A stretch of 53,240 nucleotides of DNA from JBCCGR01 sp039029195 (GCA_039029195.1 JBCCGR010000030.1:1-53240); one strand, 5' to 3'. Counted from the stretch's first letter, positions 1 through 7,049 are shown. A program made the numbers and translations. Notes: generated from the sequence alone by a model not told the origin.

Positions 1-2
1 GG

Positions 3-41
3 TGGAAGCGCTACCGCCGCTGCATCCGCGCTTACTACTAA
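3..41 (+). CDS. C-terminal tail of an unidentified gene (partial)
   Basis: The first bases read in one frame as a short basic, tyrosine-rich tail (WKRYRRCIRAYY) ending in TAA. A hairpin lies just downstream, as expected after a gene end. Only 12 codons are inside the window, so neither the family nor even the reality of the gene can be settled. The tail is too short to identify. Confidence 0.35.
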   Translation, partial: WKRYRRCIRAYY

Positions 42-60
42 GTTGATCTCGCTCACGGCA

Positions 61-79
61 GTCCGGTCTTGGACCGGAC
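61..79. other. 8-bp hairpin after the first gene tail
   Basis: A perfect inverted repeat, GTCCGGTC and GACCGGAC around a TTG loop, sits 20 bases after the stop at 41. No run of T follows on either strand, so a rho-independent terminator is not supported. It may still protect the mRNA end. Confidence 0.4.
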
Positions 80-91
80 GCCTTCGCGGGA

Positions 92-126
92 GCGGCGCAT
101 AAGCGCCGGGCGGCTCTTCGCCGCCT
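92..126. repeat. Dispersed palindromic repeat, family A, copy 1
   Basis: This 35-base element starts GCGGCGCATAAGCGCCGG and continues through CTCTTCGCC. It matches 37047-37081 at all but three positions. Here both halves can form hairpins (GGCGC-ATAA-GCGCC, then GGCGGC-TCTTC-GCCGCC). The second hairpin is degraded in the other copy. It is intergenic in both places, as expected of a REP-like element. Confidence 0.75.
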
Positions 127-156
127 GAACGTCAAAATACACCCAATCCAGCAAAT

Positions 157-236
157 TTCAGGTGGTGATCCTAACCGGCCCCTACCTCTCACCACCTGAA
201 CCAACCCCGGAGACCTCGGTCTTCGGGGTTTTTCTT
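157..236 (+). ncRNA. Candidate small RNA: 12-bp stem-loop plus intrinsic terminator
   Basis: The sequence contains a perfect 12-bp inverted repeat (157-168 with 189-200) enclosing a 20-base pyrimidine- and C-rich loop. Three bases later comes a strong intrinsic terminator (203-230 plus T tract). No convincing reading frame spans it. A stem-loop with a C-rich loop followed directly by a terminator is the usual build of alphaproteobacterial trans-acting sRNAs, in which the loop pairs with G-rich ribosome binding sites. I cannot assign it to a named family. It could instead be a structured 3' end of the upstream transcript. No clear promoter was identified. Confidence 0.5.
203..236 (+). terminator. 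Intrinsic terminator
   Basis: AACCCCG (203-209) pairs with CGGGGTT (224-230), and inside it AGACC pairs with GGTCT around a two-base loop plus single unpaired bases. The stem is followed directly by TTTCTTTT. It would end the candidate RNA above or the gene entering from the left. Confidence 0.8.
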
Positions 237-260
237 TTGTGGCACTCACTCTCCGCCGTC

Positions 261-281
261 ATCCCGGGCTTGGCCCGGGAT
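261..281. repeat. Palindromic repeat, ATCCCGGGC type
   Basis: ATCCCGGGC-TTG-GCCCGGGAT is a perfect 9-bp inverted repeat inside the wider motif GTCATCCCGGGCTTGGCCCG. It is of the intergenic palindrome type common in alphaproteobacterial genomes. A variant, TCTTCGGGCTTGACCCGAAGA, occurs in the repeat at 12652-12751. Confidence 0.6.
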
Positions 282-389
282 CCAAGTGCGACTGCTACAA
301 ACGCGATGGGAACTGACTCGCGCAGACAACAACGAAGCCAACACGTGGCCACTAACAGTACAACCGCCGTCATCTCATCTGAAGCAACG

Positions 390-423
390 CCACCTGGACC
401 CTGACCTTCGTCAGGGTGACGGA
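390..423 (+). repeat. Dispersed repeat, family C, copy 1
   Basis: The motif CCACCTGGA-CCTGACCTTCGTCAGG-TGACGGAG contains the palindrome CCTGACCTTCGTCAGG. Nearly the same sequence occurs inverted at 6816-6850, and a shorter, diverged form lies at 6956-6980. All three are intergenic. Confidence 0.7.
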
Positions 424-530
424 GCGAGATAGTGGGTGAGGAGCATGGGACCGCGACAGAATTGGACAATCAAAGAAGCGTCTTTGATGGTTCAGATCTT
501 GCGACGGACAAAACCTGCACAAGAAACCGC

Positions 531-634
531 TCTGGCGAGAATGAGACCCGGGAACCTATTCCGTGAAGGCTCGCCATCTGGCCAGATTGAAACGAAACAG
601 GGTGGATTTTCGAATTAAACCCGAAGATGACAAG
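531..634 (+). repeat. Dispersed intergenic repeat, family B, copy 1
   Basis: The element starts GCGAGAATGAGACCCGG, continues AACCTATTCCGTGAAG, then has a variable centre and ends ACCCGAAGATGACAAG. The reverse complement of 12652-12751 has the same two conserved ends and nearly the same length. There is no open frame of interest inside. I read it as a short non-coding dispersed element of about 100 bases. Confidence 0.7.
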
Positions 635-702
635 CCGTCAGTAGGAGAAAATCAGCAAATCAGGAAATGGCTGCGGGAAGGCGGTGTATCAGTTGTTGGT
701 TG

Positions 703-906
703 TCACACCATCCGTCTCTTCCAAAAGGCGTAGAGTGCCGAGCCGAGAAAAATCACCAGCAACGGCAACAAAACCAGATCAAGCCAACCGACTGCTGCCG
801 ACAGTCCAAGCGCTCCCAGTATCCACACCAGCACCGGCGTGAAGCAGCAGATTGCCGTAAAAATCGTCCCGACAACGCCGACACGGAAGAGGCGTGTGCT
901 GCTCAT
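703..906 (-). CDS. merF: MerF-like mercury transport protein
   Basis: A 67-residue, two-helix inner-membrane protein. The first helix holds the vicinal cysteine pair in ICCFTPVLV, and the second helix follows a short loop (GWLDLVLLP), as in MerF. MerF carries Hg(II) from the periplasm into the cytoplasm for reduction by MerA. Known MerF has a second cysteine pair near the C-terminus; this protein ends KRRMV and lacks it. Its ATG overlaps the ytoQ stop by four bases (ATGA), so it is probably translationally coupled in a glyS-ytoQ-merF operon. No merR, merA, merT or merP is present in the window. The family call is good; transport of mercury rather than another ligand is inference. Confidence 0.8.
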   Translation of the reverse strand: MSSTRLFRVGVVGTIFTAICCFTPVLVWILGALGLSAAVGWLDLVLLPLLVIFLGSALYAFWKRRMV

Positions 907-1391
907 TCCGCCGCGGCTTGAACGCCGGTATAGCCGTCGAGTTCGCCGCGAATGACATAGCGCAGGATATCGACAACCTGATTGGGTGTTTCGGTCACCG
1001 CAAGAGCCGCGGCATCCACTTCCTTCAGGGCGTGCTGATGATCTGCGCCATGCATGATGATGAGCGGCTTGCCTAGCGCAGAGGCAAAACCCGCATCAAA
1101 GGCGGCGTTCCACTGCCTGTACTTTTCGCCAAAGCGCACCACCACAATGTCCGCTTCGCTGATCAGCGTGCGCGTGCGGATGGCGTTCATCTGTGCGCCC
1201 TTGTGATCGTGCCAGAACTTGTTGGGTTCAGCACCCAGAATGGCAACACCACAATCATCCGATGCTTCGTGATGGGTGACTGGCGCTGCGAAAGCAACGG
1301 GCAGTCCGGCAGCGGACGCGCCCACTTCAATCTGTTCTCGCCAGTCGGTGTGGATTTCGCCGGATAGATAAACGGACCAGGTTTTTGTCAT
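903..1391 (-). CDS. ytoQ: YtoQ family protein
   Basis: A 162-residue protein beginning MTKTWSVYLSGEIHTDWREQ, which is characteristic of the YtoQ family, a small uncharacterised group related in fold to nucleoside 2-deoxyribosyltransferases. The ATG at 1391 is preferred because an AAGGGTG sequence precedes it; an upstream in-frame GTG at 1400 would overlap the glyS stop. Position 2 of the operon after glyS and a four-base overlap with merF suggest joint expression. No substrate can be inferred from sequence. Confidence 0.85.
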   Translation of the reverse strand: MTKTWSVYLSGEIHTDWREQIEVGASAAGLPVAFAAPVTHHEASDDCGVAILGAEPNKFWHDHKGAQMNAIRTRTLISEADIVVVRFGEKYRQWNAAFDAGFASALGKPLIIMHGADHQHALKEVDAAALAVTETPNQVVDILRYVIRGELDGYTGVQAAAE

Positions 1392-1396
1392 GGGTT

Positions 1397-3676
1397 TCAC
1401 CCTTCGATTTTCGAGAAATCTGCCACAAGCGCCGTTGCATCGCGAACCGCCGACAACAGAGCGAAGCGGTTGAGGCGCACCTTCTCATTGTCCACATTCA
1501 CCATGACGTCTTCAAAAAATGAATCAACGGCTTCACGCAGTTTTGCAAGCGCGGTGACTGCGGAAGAATAATCTTCTTTTTCAACGGCTTGCTGCGCTTC
1601 GATGACAGTCTGATTCACGGCTGAGTGAAGCGACTGCTCCGCCGCCTCTTCAAGCAGTGATTCAACAACTTCGCCTGGAATCTGAGCGCCCTTCTTTTCC
1701 TCGGCAGCGAGGATGTTGGCGGCGCGCTTGTAGCCCGCAAGCAGGTTCTTGCCATCTTCCGTATCGAGCATAGCACCAAGGGCTGAAACACGTCGGGTGA
1801 TGTCGAGCAGATCGTCTGCGCCTTCCGTAACCACCGCGTCGATCAGATCATGGCGCGCACCCGCATCGCGCAAATAGACTTTGAGCCGGTCGTGGAAGAA
1901 CGCCAGCAGGTCATATGCTTTCTCAAGTGAGGCTGGTCCGGACACCATCGAGAAAGCGCGCGAGGCGGCCGCGCCTGCAAGCTGCTCCTCCAGTTCTTCC
2001 GAAGCGCCGGTTGGCAGAATGCCAGCTTCCTCTGCCTCGTGCGCGAGTTCAACCGTCTCTTCAATCTGCTCCGTCCGGGCTGCCCGATCGTGCATGGAAA
2101 ACCCATGCGCAAATGTGTGCATGAGGGAGGCCTGTTTTGGCCCGCCAATGGGATAGCTCAGTGAGATGTTGTTTTCGAACAGAATCCGAATGACGCCAAG
2201 TGCGGCGCGACGCAGGGCAAACGGGTCTTTTGAGCCCGTCGGCTTTTCATCAATCGCCCAAAACCCGGTGAGCAGATCGAGCTTGTCCGCCAGGGCCACG
2301 GCCATGGCAACCGGGTCGGTGGGCACATCGTCCGAAGGGCCCTGCGGTTTGTAGTGATCCTCAATGGCCGTTGAAACTGAACGATGCTTTCCGACATGCT
2401 CAGCATAAATGCGACCCATGAAACCCTGCACTTCGGGAAACTCGTAAACCATCGCGGAGTTGAGATCAGCCTTGGCGAGCCTTGCTGCCTCTTCGGCCAG
2501 CTCCGAATCAGCGCCAACGGCCGGGGCCAGTTCGCGCGCCAGCCGGGCAATGCGATTGACCCGCTCGCCCTGTGATCCAAGCTTTGCGTGGAACGTGACC
2601 AGATCGAGTTTTTGAAGCCACGGATCAAAGCCCTCGGTTTCAACAGCCTGCAAATCCGTGTCCCAGAAGAACTTGGCGTCTGACAGCCTCGCCCGGACCA
2701 CCTTGCCGTTGCCGCGCGCGATTTCCGCCCCGCCATCGCTCGCCTCGATGTTAGCGACCAGCAAAAACCGGTTGGTGAGCCTGCCCGGTTCAGCATCGCG
2801 TAACACAAAGCACTTCTGATTTTCACGGATGGTGAGCTGCGTGACGCGATCCGGGATGGTGAGGAACTCCTCTTCAAACTCTCCCATCAACACGACCGGC
2901 CATTCGACAAGGTTAGCAACCTCGTCCAGTAGACCTTCGTCTTCAACCAATTCAAGCCCTCGTGCAAAAGCAAGGTTTTGTGCGTCTGCGCGGATGATCT
3001 CCTTGCGGCGCTCGGGATCGAGCACAACTTTTGCCTGCTCCAGCGCTGAGGCGTAGTCGTCGAATCGTTTGACCTGAATGGCCTGAGGCGCATGAAAACG
3101 ATGGCCGTGTGTTACATCACCCGACTTGATGCCATCAATTTCGAACGGCACCACCACCGGTTCCTCGGTCTCGGGACCAAAGGTGCAGACAATCGAATGG
3201 AGCGGCCTGATCCAGCGCAGGGAACCAGGCTCACGGCTTGCATCGCCCCACCGCATCGATTTTGGCCAGGAGAAGCCACGTATGATTGTCGGAATGGATT
3301 CAGCGATGATGTCTTCTGCCGCGCGACCTGGCTTTTCGACAACCGCAACGTAGAACTCACCCTTCTTGGGGTCTGATTTGATCTCAGCCTGATCAATGGA
3401 CGAAAGCCCTGCCCCGCGCAAAAAACCTTCAACCGCCTTTTCCGGAGCGCCGACCCTGGGCCCTTTGCGCTCTTCACGCAGATCGGGAGAACGGGCGGTG
3501 ACTTCGCGAACGTCCAGCGCCAGTCGACGTGGGGTCCAGTACTCACGCGCCGCCGCATAGGTCAGGCCCGCATCAACCAATGCATCTGTTGCCGCCTTTT
3601 TCAGATCACCAGCGGCCTTGCGCTGAAGGCGGGCAGGAATTTCCTCACAAAAGAGTTCAAGCAACAGATTTGGCAT
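1397..3676 (-). CDS. glyS: Glycyl-tRNA synthetase beta subunit
   Basis: A 759-residue cytoplasmic protein starting MPNLLLELFCEEIPARLQ, the conserved start of the beta subunit of the alpha2beta2 glycyl-tRNA synthetase. The beta subunit recognises tRNA-Gly and is needed for aminoacylation by the alpha subunit (glyQ, 4863-5825). The central region includes the conserved stretch around ALADKLDLLTGFWAI and KDPFALRRAALG, and the C-terminal third is helical, as in the anticodon-binding DALR region. It is somewhat longer than the enterobacterial protein, as is usual in alphaproteobacteria. Unusually, glyQ is not adjacent: two unrelated genes lie between. The 3' end overlaps or abuts ytoQ. Confidence 0.97.
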   Translation of the reverse strand: MPNLLLELFCEEIPARLQRKAAGDLKKAATDALVDAGLTYAAAREYWTPRRLALDVREVTARSPDLREERKGPRVGAPEKAVEGFLRGAGLSSIDQAEIKSDPKKGEFYVAVVEKPGRAAEDIIAESIPTIIRGFSWPKSMRWGDASREPGSLRWIRPLHSIVCTFGPETEEPVVVPFEIDGIKSGDVTHGHRFHAPQAIQVKRFDDYASALEQAKVVLDPERRKEIIRADAQNLAFARGLELVEDEGLLDEVANLVEWPVVLMGEFEEEFLTIPDRVTQLTIRENQKCFVLRDAEPGRLTNRFLLVANIEASDGGAEIARGNGKVVRARLSDAKFFWDTDLQAVETEGFDPWLQKLDLVTFHAKLGSQGERVNRIARLARELAPAVGADSELAEEAARLAKADLNSAMVYEFPEVQGFMGRIYAEHVGKHRSVSTAIEDHYKPQGPSDDVPTDPVAMAVALADKLDLLTGFWAIDEKPTGSKDPFALRRAALGVIRILFENNISLSYPIGGPKQASLMHTFAHGFSMHDRAARTEQIEETVELAHEAEEAGILPTGASEELEEQLAGAAASRAFSMVSGPASLEKAYDLLAFFHDRLKVYLRDAGARHDLIDAVVTEGADDLLDITRRVSALGAMLDTEDGKNLLAGYKRAANILAAEEKKGAQIPGEVVESLLEEAAEQSLHSAVNQTVIEAQQAVEKEDYSSAVTALAKLREAVDSFFEDVMVNVDNEKVRLNRFALLSAVRDATALVADFSKIEG

Positions 3677-4048
3677 GGCGGCAGGCGCGATTGGCTAAAG
3701 TTTGGGAAGGTGCCGCGCGTTTAGCAGGGTGGTGATGATCTGTCACGCGAGATGGCAGGTGGTGTCGCCGCTTTGGTGGCGATTGTCAGGAAGTCTCGCG
3801 AACTTCAGGGGTGGTCGCTTCCGTCCCCCTTGCGGGCCCGGTGTCGTCGCAAGACCATGGGCCGGGGAAAAAACGGCCAAAATCCCCGCCCGTCATGACT
3901 TCGTCATGCCACCCTCCCCTTTGAATAATGGAAGGGAAATTTATGGTCCAACGTCCACCTCAATCCCTATGCGCTTTCCCAGCCCGCAATGGGAAGATCG
4001 AGAAAGGAGGTATCGAAGCATTCAGCCAAAGAGAAATGCAGACTGCCC
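3677..4048. other. Intergenic region upstream of glyS
   Basis: This stretch of 372 bases has no supported gene. It should hold the glyS promoter on the minus strand; a weak candidate is GTGACA, a 17-base spacer and TAAACG reading toward glyS. A small hairpin, CATGAC-TTC-GTCATG, lies at 3894-3908. Nothing else was recognised. Confidence 0.5.
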
Positions 4049-4288
4049 TTAGAGCCCTTGATGGCTGCCGTCGCAGAATGGGTTCTTATCGGTCTGTTTG
4101 CACGCGCAGAAGAATTTTTTGCCGTCTTCTTCAGCCGTCCATTTCATTGGCGCGAACTCACTGCCCTGATGACTGCCATCGCAGAATGGTTGCTTGGAAG
4201 ACTTGCCACAGGTGCACCAGAAATAGTTCTTTCCAGCTTCAACTTCGACTGGAATTGGCGCTTTGGCCGCGACTTCACCCTTGGACAT
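4049..4288 (-). CDS. CDGSH iron-sulfur domain protein, tandem motifs
   Basis: A 79-residue protein with two complete CDGSH signatures, CTCGKSSKQPFCDGSH and CACKQTDKNPFCDGSH. Each fits C-x-C-x2-[ST]-x3-P-x-CDGSH, whose three cysteines and one histidine bind a redox-active 2Fe-2S cluster. Tandem motifs in a soluble monomer resemble the Miner2-type subgroup. There is no signal or membrane segment, so it acts in the cytoplasm; the partner is unknown. The start at 4288 (MSKGEV) follows a GGAG box at good spacing. It sits between the two glycyl-tRNA synthetase subunit genes. Confidence 0.92.
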   Translation of the reverse strand: MSKGEVAAKAPIPVEVEAGKNYFWCTCGKSSKQPFCDGSHQGSEFAPMKWTAEEDGKKFFCACKQTDKNPFCDGSHQGL

Positions 4289-4409
4289 GAAACATCTCCG
4301 TATTTTTAGAATCGTTCTAATAAATACGGGCAATAGCCTCAAAAGCCAAGGTTATGCATCGTTCACGAATGGCAAACGATCTGCACACGAGATTCTACGG
4401 TCGCCAAAA

Positions 4410-4787
4410 TCAGCTAGCAGGTGTCATCCAGCCCAAGGTGGCCCCGCCCGGTTCCTGCAAAATGCAAATGCGCCCAACCCCAGGTACATCAAATGGCTCG
4501 CGGATGATTGTGGCACCCGCCGACCGGGCCTTGGCGATGGCGGCATCCACATCATCAGACGCGACGTAGGGCATCCAATGTTCGGGAACGCCATCGAAAT
4601 GCGCCTCGGTCATGGTGAAAATACCGGCAACCGGCGCATCACCCGCCTTGCAGATCCAATAGGTTCCACCATCGTCCTGACGCATCTCGTCGTAGGTCCA
4701 GCCCATGCAACCGGCGTAGAAGGATTTCGCGGTTTCCGCGTCGCGCGTGTAAAGTTCGTTCCAGTGAAAATATCCGTTTGGGGTCAT
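4410..4787 (-). CDS. VOC (glyoxalase/bleomycin-resistance) family protein
   Basis: A 125-residue protein with the vicinal-oxygen-chelate fold pattern: an initial strand with potential ligands (YFHWNELY), a helix (DAETAKSFYAGCMGW), and the closing GRICILQEPGGATLGW. Members bind a metal and act as glyoxalases, dioxygenases or drug-binding proteins; the substrate cannot be told from sequence. The start at MTPNGYF follows a strong GGAGG box. It lies between glyQ and the CDGSH gene on the same strand. Confidence 0.88.
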   Translation of the reverse strand: MTPNGYFHWNELYTRDAETAKSFYAGCMGWTYDEMRQDDGGTYWICKAGDAPVAGIFTMTEAHFDGVPEHWMPYVASDDVDAAIAKARSAGATIIREPFDVPGVGRICILQEPGGATLGWMTPAS

Positions 4788-4862
4788 GGTTGTTCCTCCA
4801 AGTAATGGTTGGAGGCTCGCTTTGTTTAACGAATTTGTCAAACAATGACTGCTCCCATTCCC

Positions 4863-5825
4863 CTACCCCAGCGCACCACCAGCTTCGGTTTGCAAAAAGG
4901 CTTCGCCACAGGCTTTTGCGAGCGCCCGTACTCGCAAAATGTAGCTCTGGCGTTCGGTTACTGAGATCACGCCGCGCGCATCCAGCAGATTGAAGGCGTG
5001 GGAGGCTTTGATGCACTGATCATAGGCAGGGTGCGCCATGGTGATTTCCCTGCCCTTTTTGGGATCGATTGCATCCTGGGCCAGAGTTGCACGGCACTCG
5101 GCTTCTGCATCCTCGAAATGTTGAAGCAGGGTCTCGGTGTCCGCCACGTCAAAGTTCCAGCGGGAGTATTCCCGCTCGGTCTGCTGAAACACGTCGCCAT
5201 AGGTGACCTTGGCATTGTCGCTGCCGCCGTTGAAATTGAGATCGTAGACGCTGTCGACATTCTGGACATACATGGCGAGCCGCTCGAGACCGTAGGTTAG
5301 TTCACCGGCCACTGGCGCGCATTCAATACCGCATACCTGCTGGAAATAGGTGAACTGGGAAACCTCCATCCCGTCGCACCAGACCTCCCAGCCAAGGCCC
5401 CAGGCGCCGAGGGTCGGGCTTTCCCAATCATCCTCGACAAAACGGATATCATGCAATTGGTCATCGATGCCGATGGCTCGAAGCGAACCCAGGTAAAGCT
5501 CCTGCAGATCTGGAGGAGAAGGCTTCAGCAACACTTGATATTGGTAGTAGTGCTGCAGCCGGTTCGGGTTTTCACCATAGCGCCCATCCGTGGGGCGACG
5601 AGAGGGCTGCACATAGGCAGCATTCCACGGTTTCGGCCCCAATGCCCGCAAGGTGGTGGCCGGATGAAATGTACCCGCACCCACTTCCATGTCGTAAGGT
5701 TGGAGGATCACACAGCCATACTCCGCCCAGTAGTTGTGGAGCGTCAGAATGAGCCCCTGAAACGAATTTGTGGGGTCGAGATGGGCGGGTCGGTCAGCCA
5801 TCTTAGTTGCCGAAGAAGTGGTCAT
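4863..5825 (-). CDS. glyQ: Glycyl-tRNA synthetase alpha subunit
   Basis: A 320-residue class II synthetase catalytic subunit that makes glycyl-adenylate and, with GlyS, charges tRNA-Gly. Typical stretches are FQGLILTLHNYWAEYGC, the motif region YVQPSRRPTDGRYGENPNR and the C-terminal AYDQCIKASHAFNLLDARG. The start at MTTSSATKMADRP (5825) is chosen by fit to the family; an upstream in-frame ATG at 5873 would add 16 residues, and neither has a strong ribosome binding site. It is transcribed away from the FMN riboswitch, so the region from 5826 carries two divergent promoters. Confidence 0.97.
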   Translation of the reverse strand: MTTSSATKMADRPAHLDPTNSFQGLILTLHNYWAEYGCVILQPYDMEVGAGTFHPATTLRALGPKPWNAAYVQPSRRPTDGRYGENPNRLQHYYQYQVLLKPSPPDLQELYLGSLRAIGIDDQLHDIRFVEDDWESPTLGAWGLGWEVWCDGMEVSQFTYFQQVCGIECAPVAGELTYGLERLAMYVQNVDSVYDLNFNGGSDNAKVTYGDVFQQTEREYSRWNFDVADTETLLQHFEDAEAECRATLAQDAIDPKKGREITMAHPAYDQCIKASHAFNLLDARGVISVTERQSYILRVRALAKACGEAFLQTEAGGALG

Positions 5826-5901
5826 TGCCGGTTCACGAATATTCGGGCGGGAGAAATGCGGCCCAATAATCACTTGTGCCGCGGCGGGTCAAGAATCGGG
5901 A

Positions 5902-5930
5902 TTGGCGGCGCGCGCAATCCGGTCTAAAAG
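5902..5930 (+). promoter_or_regulatory. Candidate promoter of the FMN riboswitch-ribH2 transcript
   Basis: TTGGCG (5902-5907), a 17-base spacer and TAAAAG (5925-5930) would start transcription about 20 bases before the riboswitch aptamer. The match to the sigma-70 consensus is partial. Confidence 0.4.
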
Positions 5931-5956
5931 ACTGCCGCTTCAATTGAAGCAAAACT

Positions 5957-6127
5957 GTTCTCAGGGCGGGGTGAAATTCCCCACCGGCGGTAAGCGGAGA
6001 ATTGCTCCATAAGCCCGCGAGCGCTTTTGGAATCGCTTTTTGAGCCGCAGGCTCAAAAAGATTCTGGAAGGTCAGCAGATCTGGTGAAACTCCAGAGCCG
6101 ACGGTTAAAGTCCGGATGGAAGAGAAC
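5957..6127 (+). promoter_or_regulatory. FMN riboswitch (RFN element)
   Basis: The aptamer shows the conserved RFN blocks: P1 strand GTTCTC, then AGGGCGGGGTGAAATTCCCC, ACCGGCGGTA, AGCCCGCGAGCG, GATCTGGTGAAACTCCAGA, GCCGACGGTTAAAGTCCGGA, and closing GAGAAC at 6122-6127. The variable arm is enlarged by a perfect 11-bp hairpin, CTTTTTGAGCC-GCA-GGCTCAAAAAG, at 6036-6060. FMN binding is expected to turn down the downstream gene ribH2. The switch probably works on translation; see the hairpin at 6162-6201. Confidence 0.95.
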
Positions 6128-6161
6128 GACTGGTGCTTGGCGCTGCGGTTTTCCGTGGTGC

Positions 6162-6201
6162 TTTTTCCGGTTGACGCCCTGATTCACGTCAAACGGAGAA
6201 A
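6162..6201 (+). promoter_or_regulatory. Shine-Dalgarno sequestering hairpin of ribH2
   Basis: TTTTTCCGGTTGACG (6162-6176) can pair with CGTCAAACGGAGAAA (6187-6201) around a 10-base loop, with a single G/A mismatch and one G-T pair. The right arm contains the ribosome binding site CGGAG, 7 bases before the ATG at 6206. The hairpin would therefore hide the ribosome binding site, the expected expression platform of a translational FMN riboswitch. Confidence 0.65.
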
Positions 6202-6205
6202 AGAC

Positions 6206-6661
6206 ATGAATCAGCAATCCAAAATTTCCAAGATCGCGTTTGTGAAGGCCGGCTGGCACGCCAATATTGTGAACAAGTGCCTCGAGGGCTTCAACGAGGA
6301 GCTGGAACAATCGGGGCAATCCACATCGGTTCAGGTGTTTGATGTTCCGGGCGCCTATGACATCCCGCTTCTCGACAAAAAGCTTGGTCAATCAGGCCGG
6401 TTCGACGCGATTGTTGCCAGTGCATTCGTGGTGGATGTCGGTATCTATCGGCACGATTTTGTGTCAGCCACCGTGGTTCAGGCAATGATGGACACCCAGC
6501 TTGAGACTGGCGTTCCAATCCTTTCCGCGGTGCTGACACCGCACAATTTTCAGGAAACGGACGCCCATATTACGTTTTTCAAGGAGCATTTTGTCATCAA
6601 GGGTCACGAGGCGGCCCGCGCCTGCCTGCAGGTGATTGGCACGCTGGAAATGGCGGCTTGA
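6206..6661 (+). CDS. ribH2: 6,7-dimethyl-8-ribityllumazine synthase, type II (RibH2)
   Basis: A 151-residue lumazine synthase that condenses 5-amino-6-ribitylaminouracil with 3,4-dihydroxy-2-butanone 4-phosphate in riboflavin synthesis. The sequence matches the RibH2 type of rhizobia and Brucella: KIAFVKAGWHANIV, VFDVPGAYDIPL, VDVGIYRHDFVS and SAVLTPHNFQE. RibH2 proteins of this group are known to be under an FMN riboswitch, as here. The start at 6206 is set by the CGGAG box. Other rib genes are not nearby, so this is the stand-alone, flavin-repressed copy; a second synthase (RibH1) in the main rib operon is expected but not visible. Confidence 0.95.
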   Translation: MNQQSKISKIAFVKAGWHANIVNKCLEGFNEELEQSGQSTSVQVFDVPGAYDIPLLDKKLGQSGRFDAIVASAFVVDVGIYRHDFVSATVVQAMMDTQLETGVPILSAVLTPHNFQETDAHITFFKEHFVIKGHEAARACLQVIGTLEMAA

Positions 6662-6815
6662 TTGTGGCTTGATGGGTGAAGAGCTTGGGGACATTGGCGG
6701 CTCACCGGTCGACGAGCAACCGGACCACGGGCTCATTGTCTTTGGTTCAACTGATGGCCTTGAAATCGACTGAGGCAATTCCGCTGGTTCCATTTCGCTC
6801 TTCACTCTCTCCCCA

Positions 6816-6850
6816 CTCCGTCATCCTGACGAAGGTCAGGATCCAGGTGG
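6816..6850 (-). repeat. Dispersed repeat, family C, copy 2
   Basis: The reverse complement reads CCACCTGGATCCTGACCTTC and continues GTCAGGATGACGGAG. It differs from 390-423 at two positions. Confidence 0.7.
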
Positions 6851-6955
6851 GGTAGCTACGAATGAGAATTCGGTGAGTGTTGGTGACGTCGCGACAGCGA
6901 GACTTAGCTGTGTGTGTGAAACAAGAACCAGCGCAATCGGAGCAATCGCACTTAG

Positions 6956-6980
6956 ATTCTAACCTTCGTCAGAATGACGG
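6956..6980 (+). repeat. Dispersed repeat, family C, diverged partial copy
   Basis: ATTCTAACCTTCGTCAGAAT followed by GACGG is a shortened form of the family C core with compensating changes in the palindrome (ATTCT and AGAAT). Confidence 0.5.
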
Positions 6981-7049
6981 ATGGAGGGACCGGCGGGAGT
7001 TTTTCAAGTACCGTTCTTGCCACAACAGCGGACTGAGAAAATATCCCTA

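Larger units (their letters stand above)
6662..7049. other. Intergenic region with dispersed repeats
   Basis: These 388 bases carry no convincing gene. They hold two family C repeat copies (6816-6850 and 6956-6980). A 33-codon open frame at 6672-6773 has no ribosome binding site and was not accepted. Confidence 0.5.

Noticed and set aside
162..404. An 80-codon open frame near the left end
   Set aside because: It runs through the stem-loop, the terminator and palindromic repeats, so it is non-coding.
6672..6773. A 33-codon open frame after ribH2 (MGEELGDIGG...)
   Set aside because: There is no ribosome binding site, no family, and the surroundings are repeat-rich intergenic DNA.
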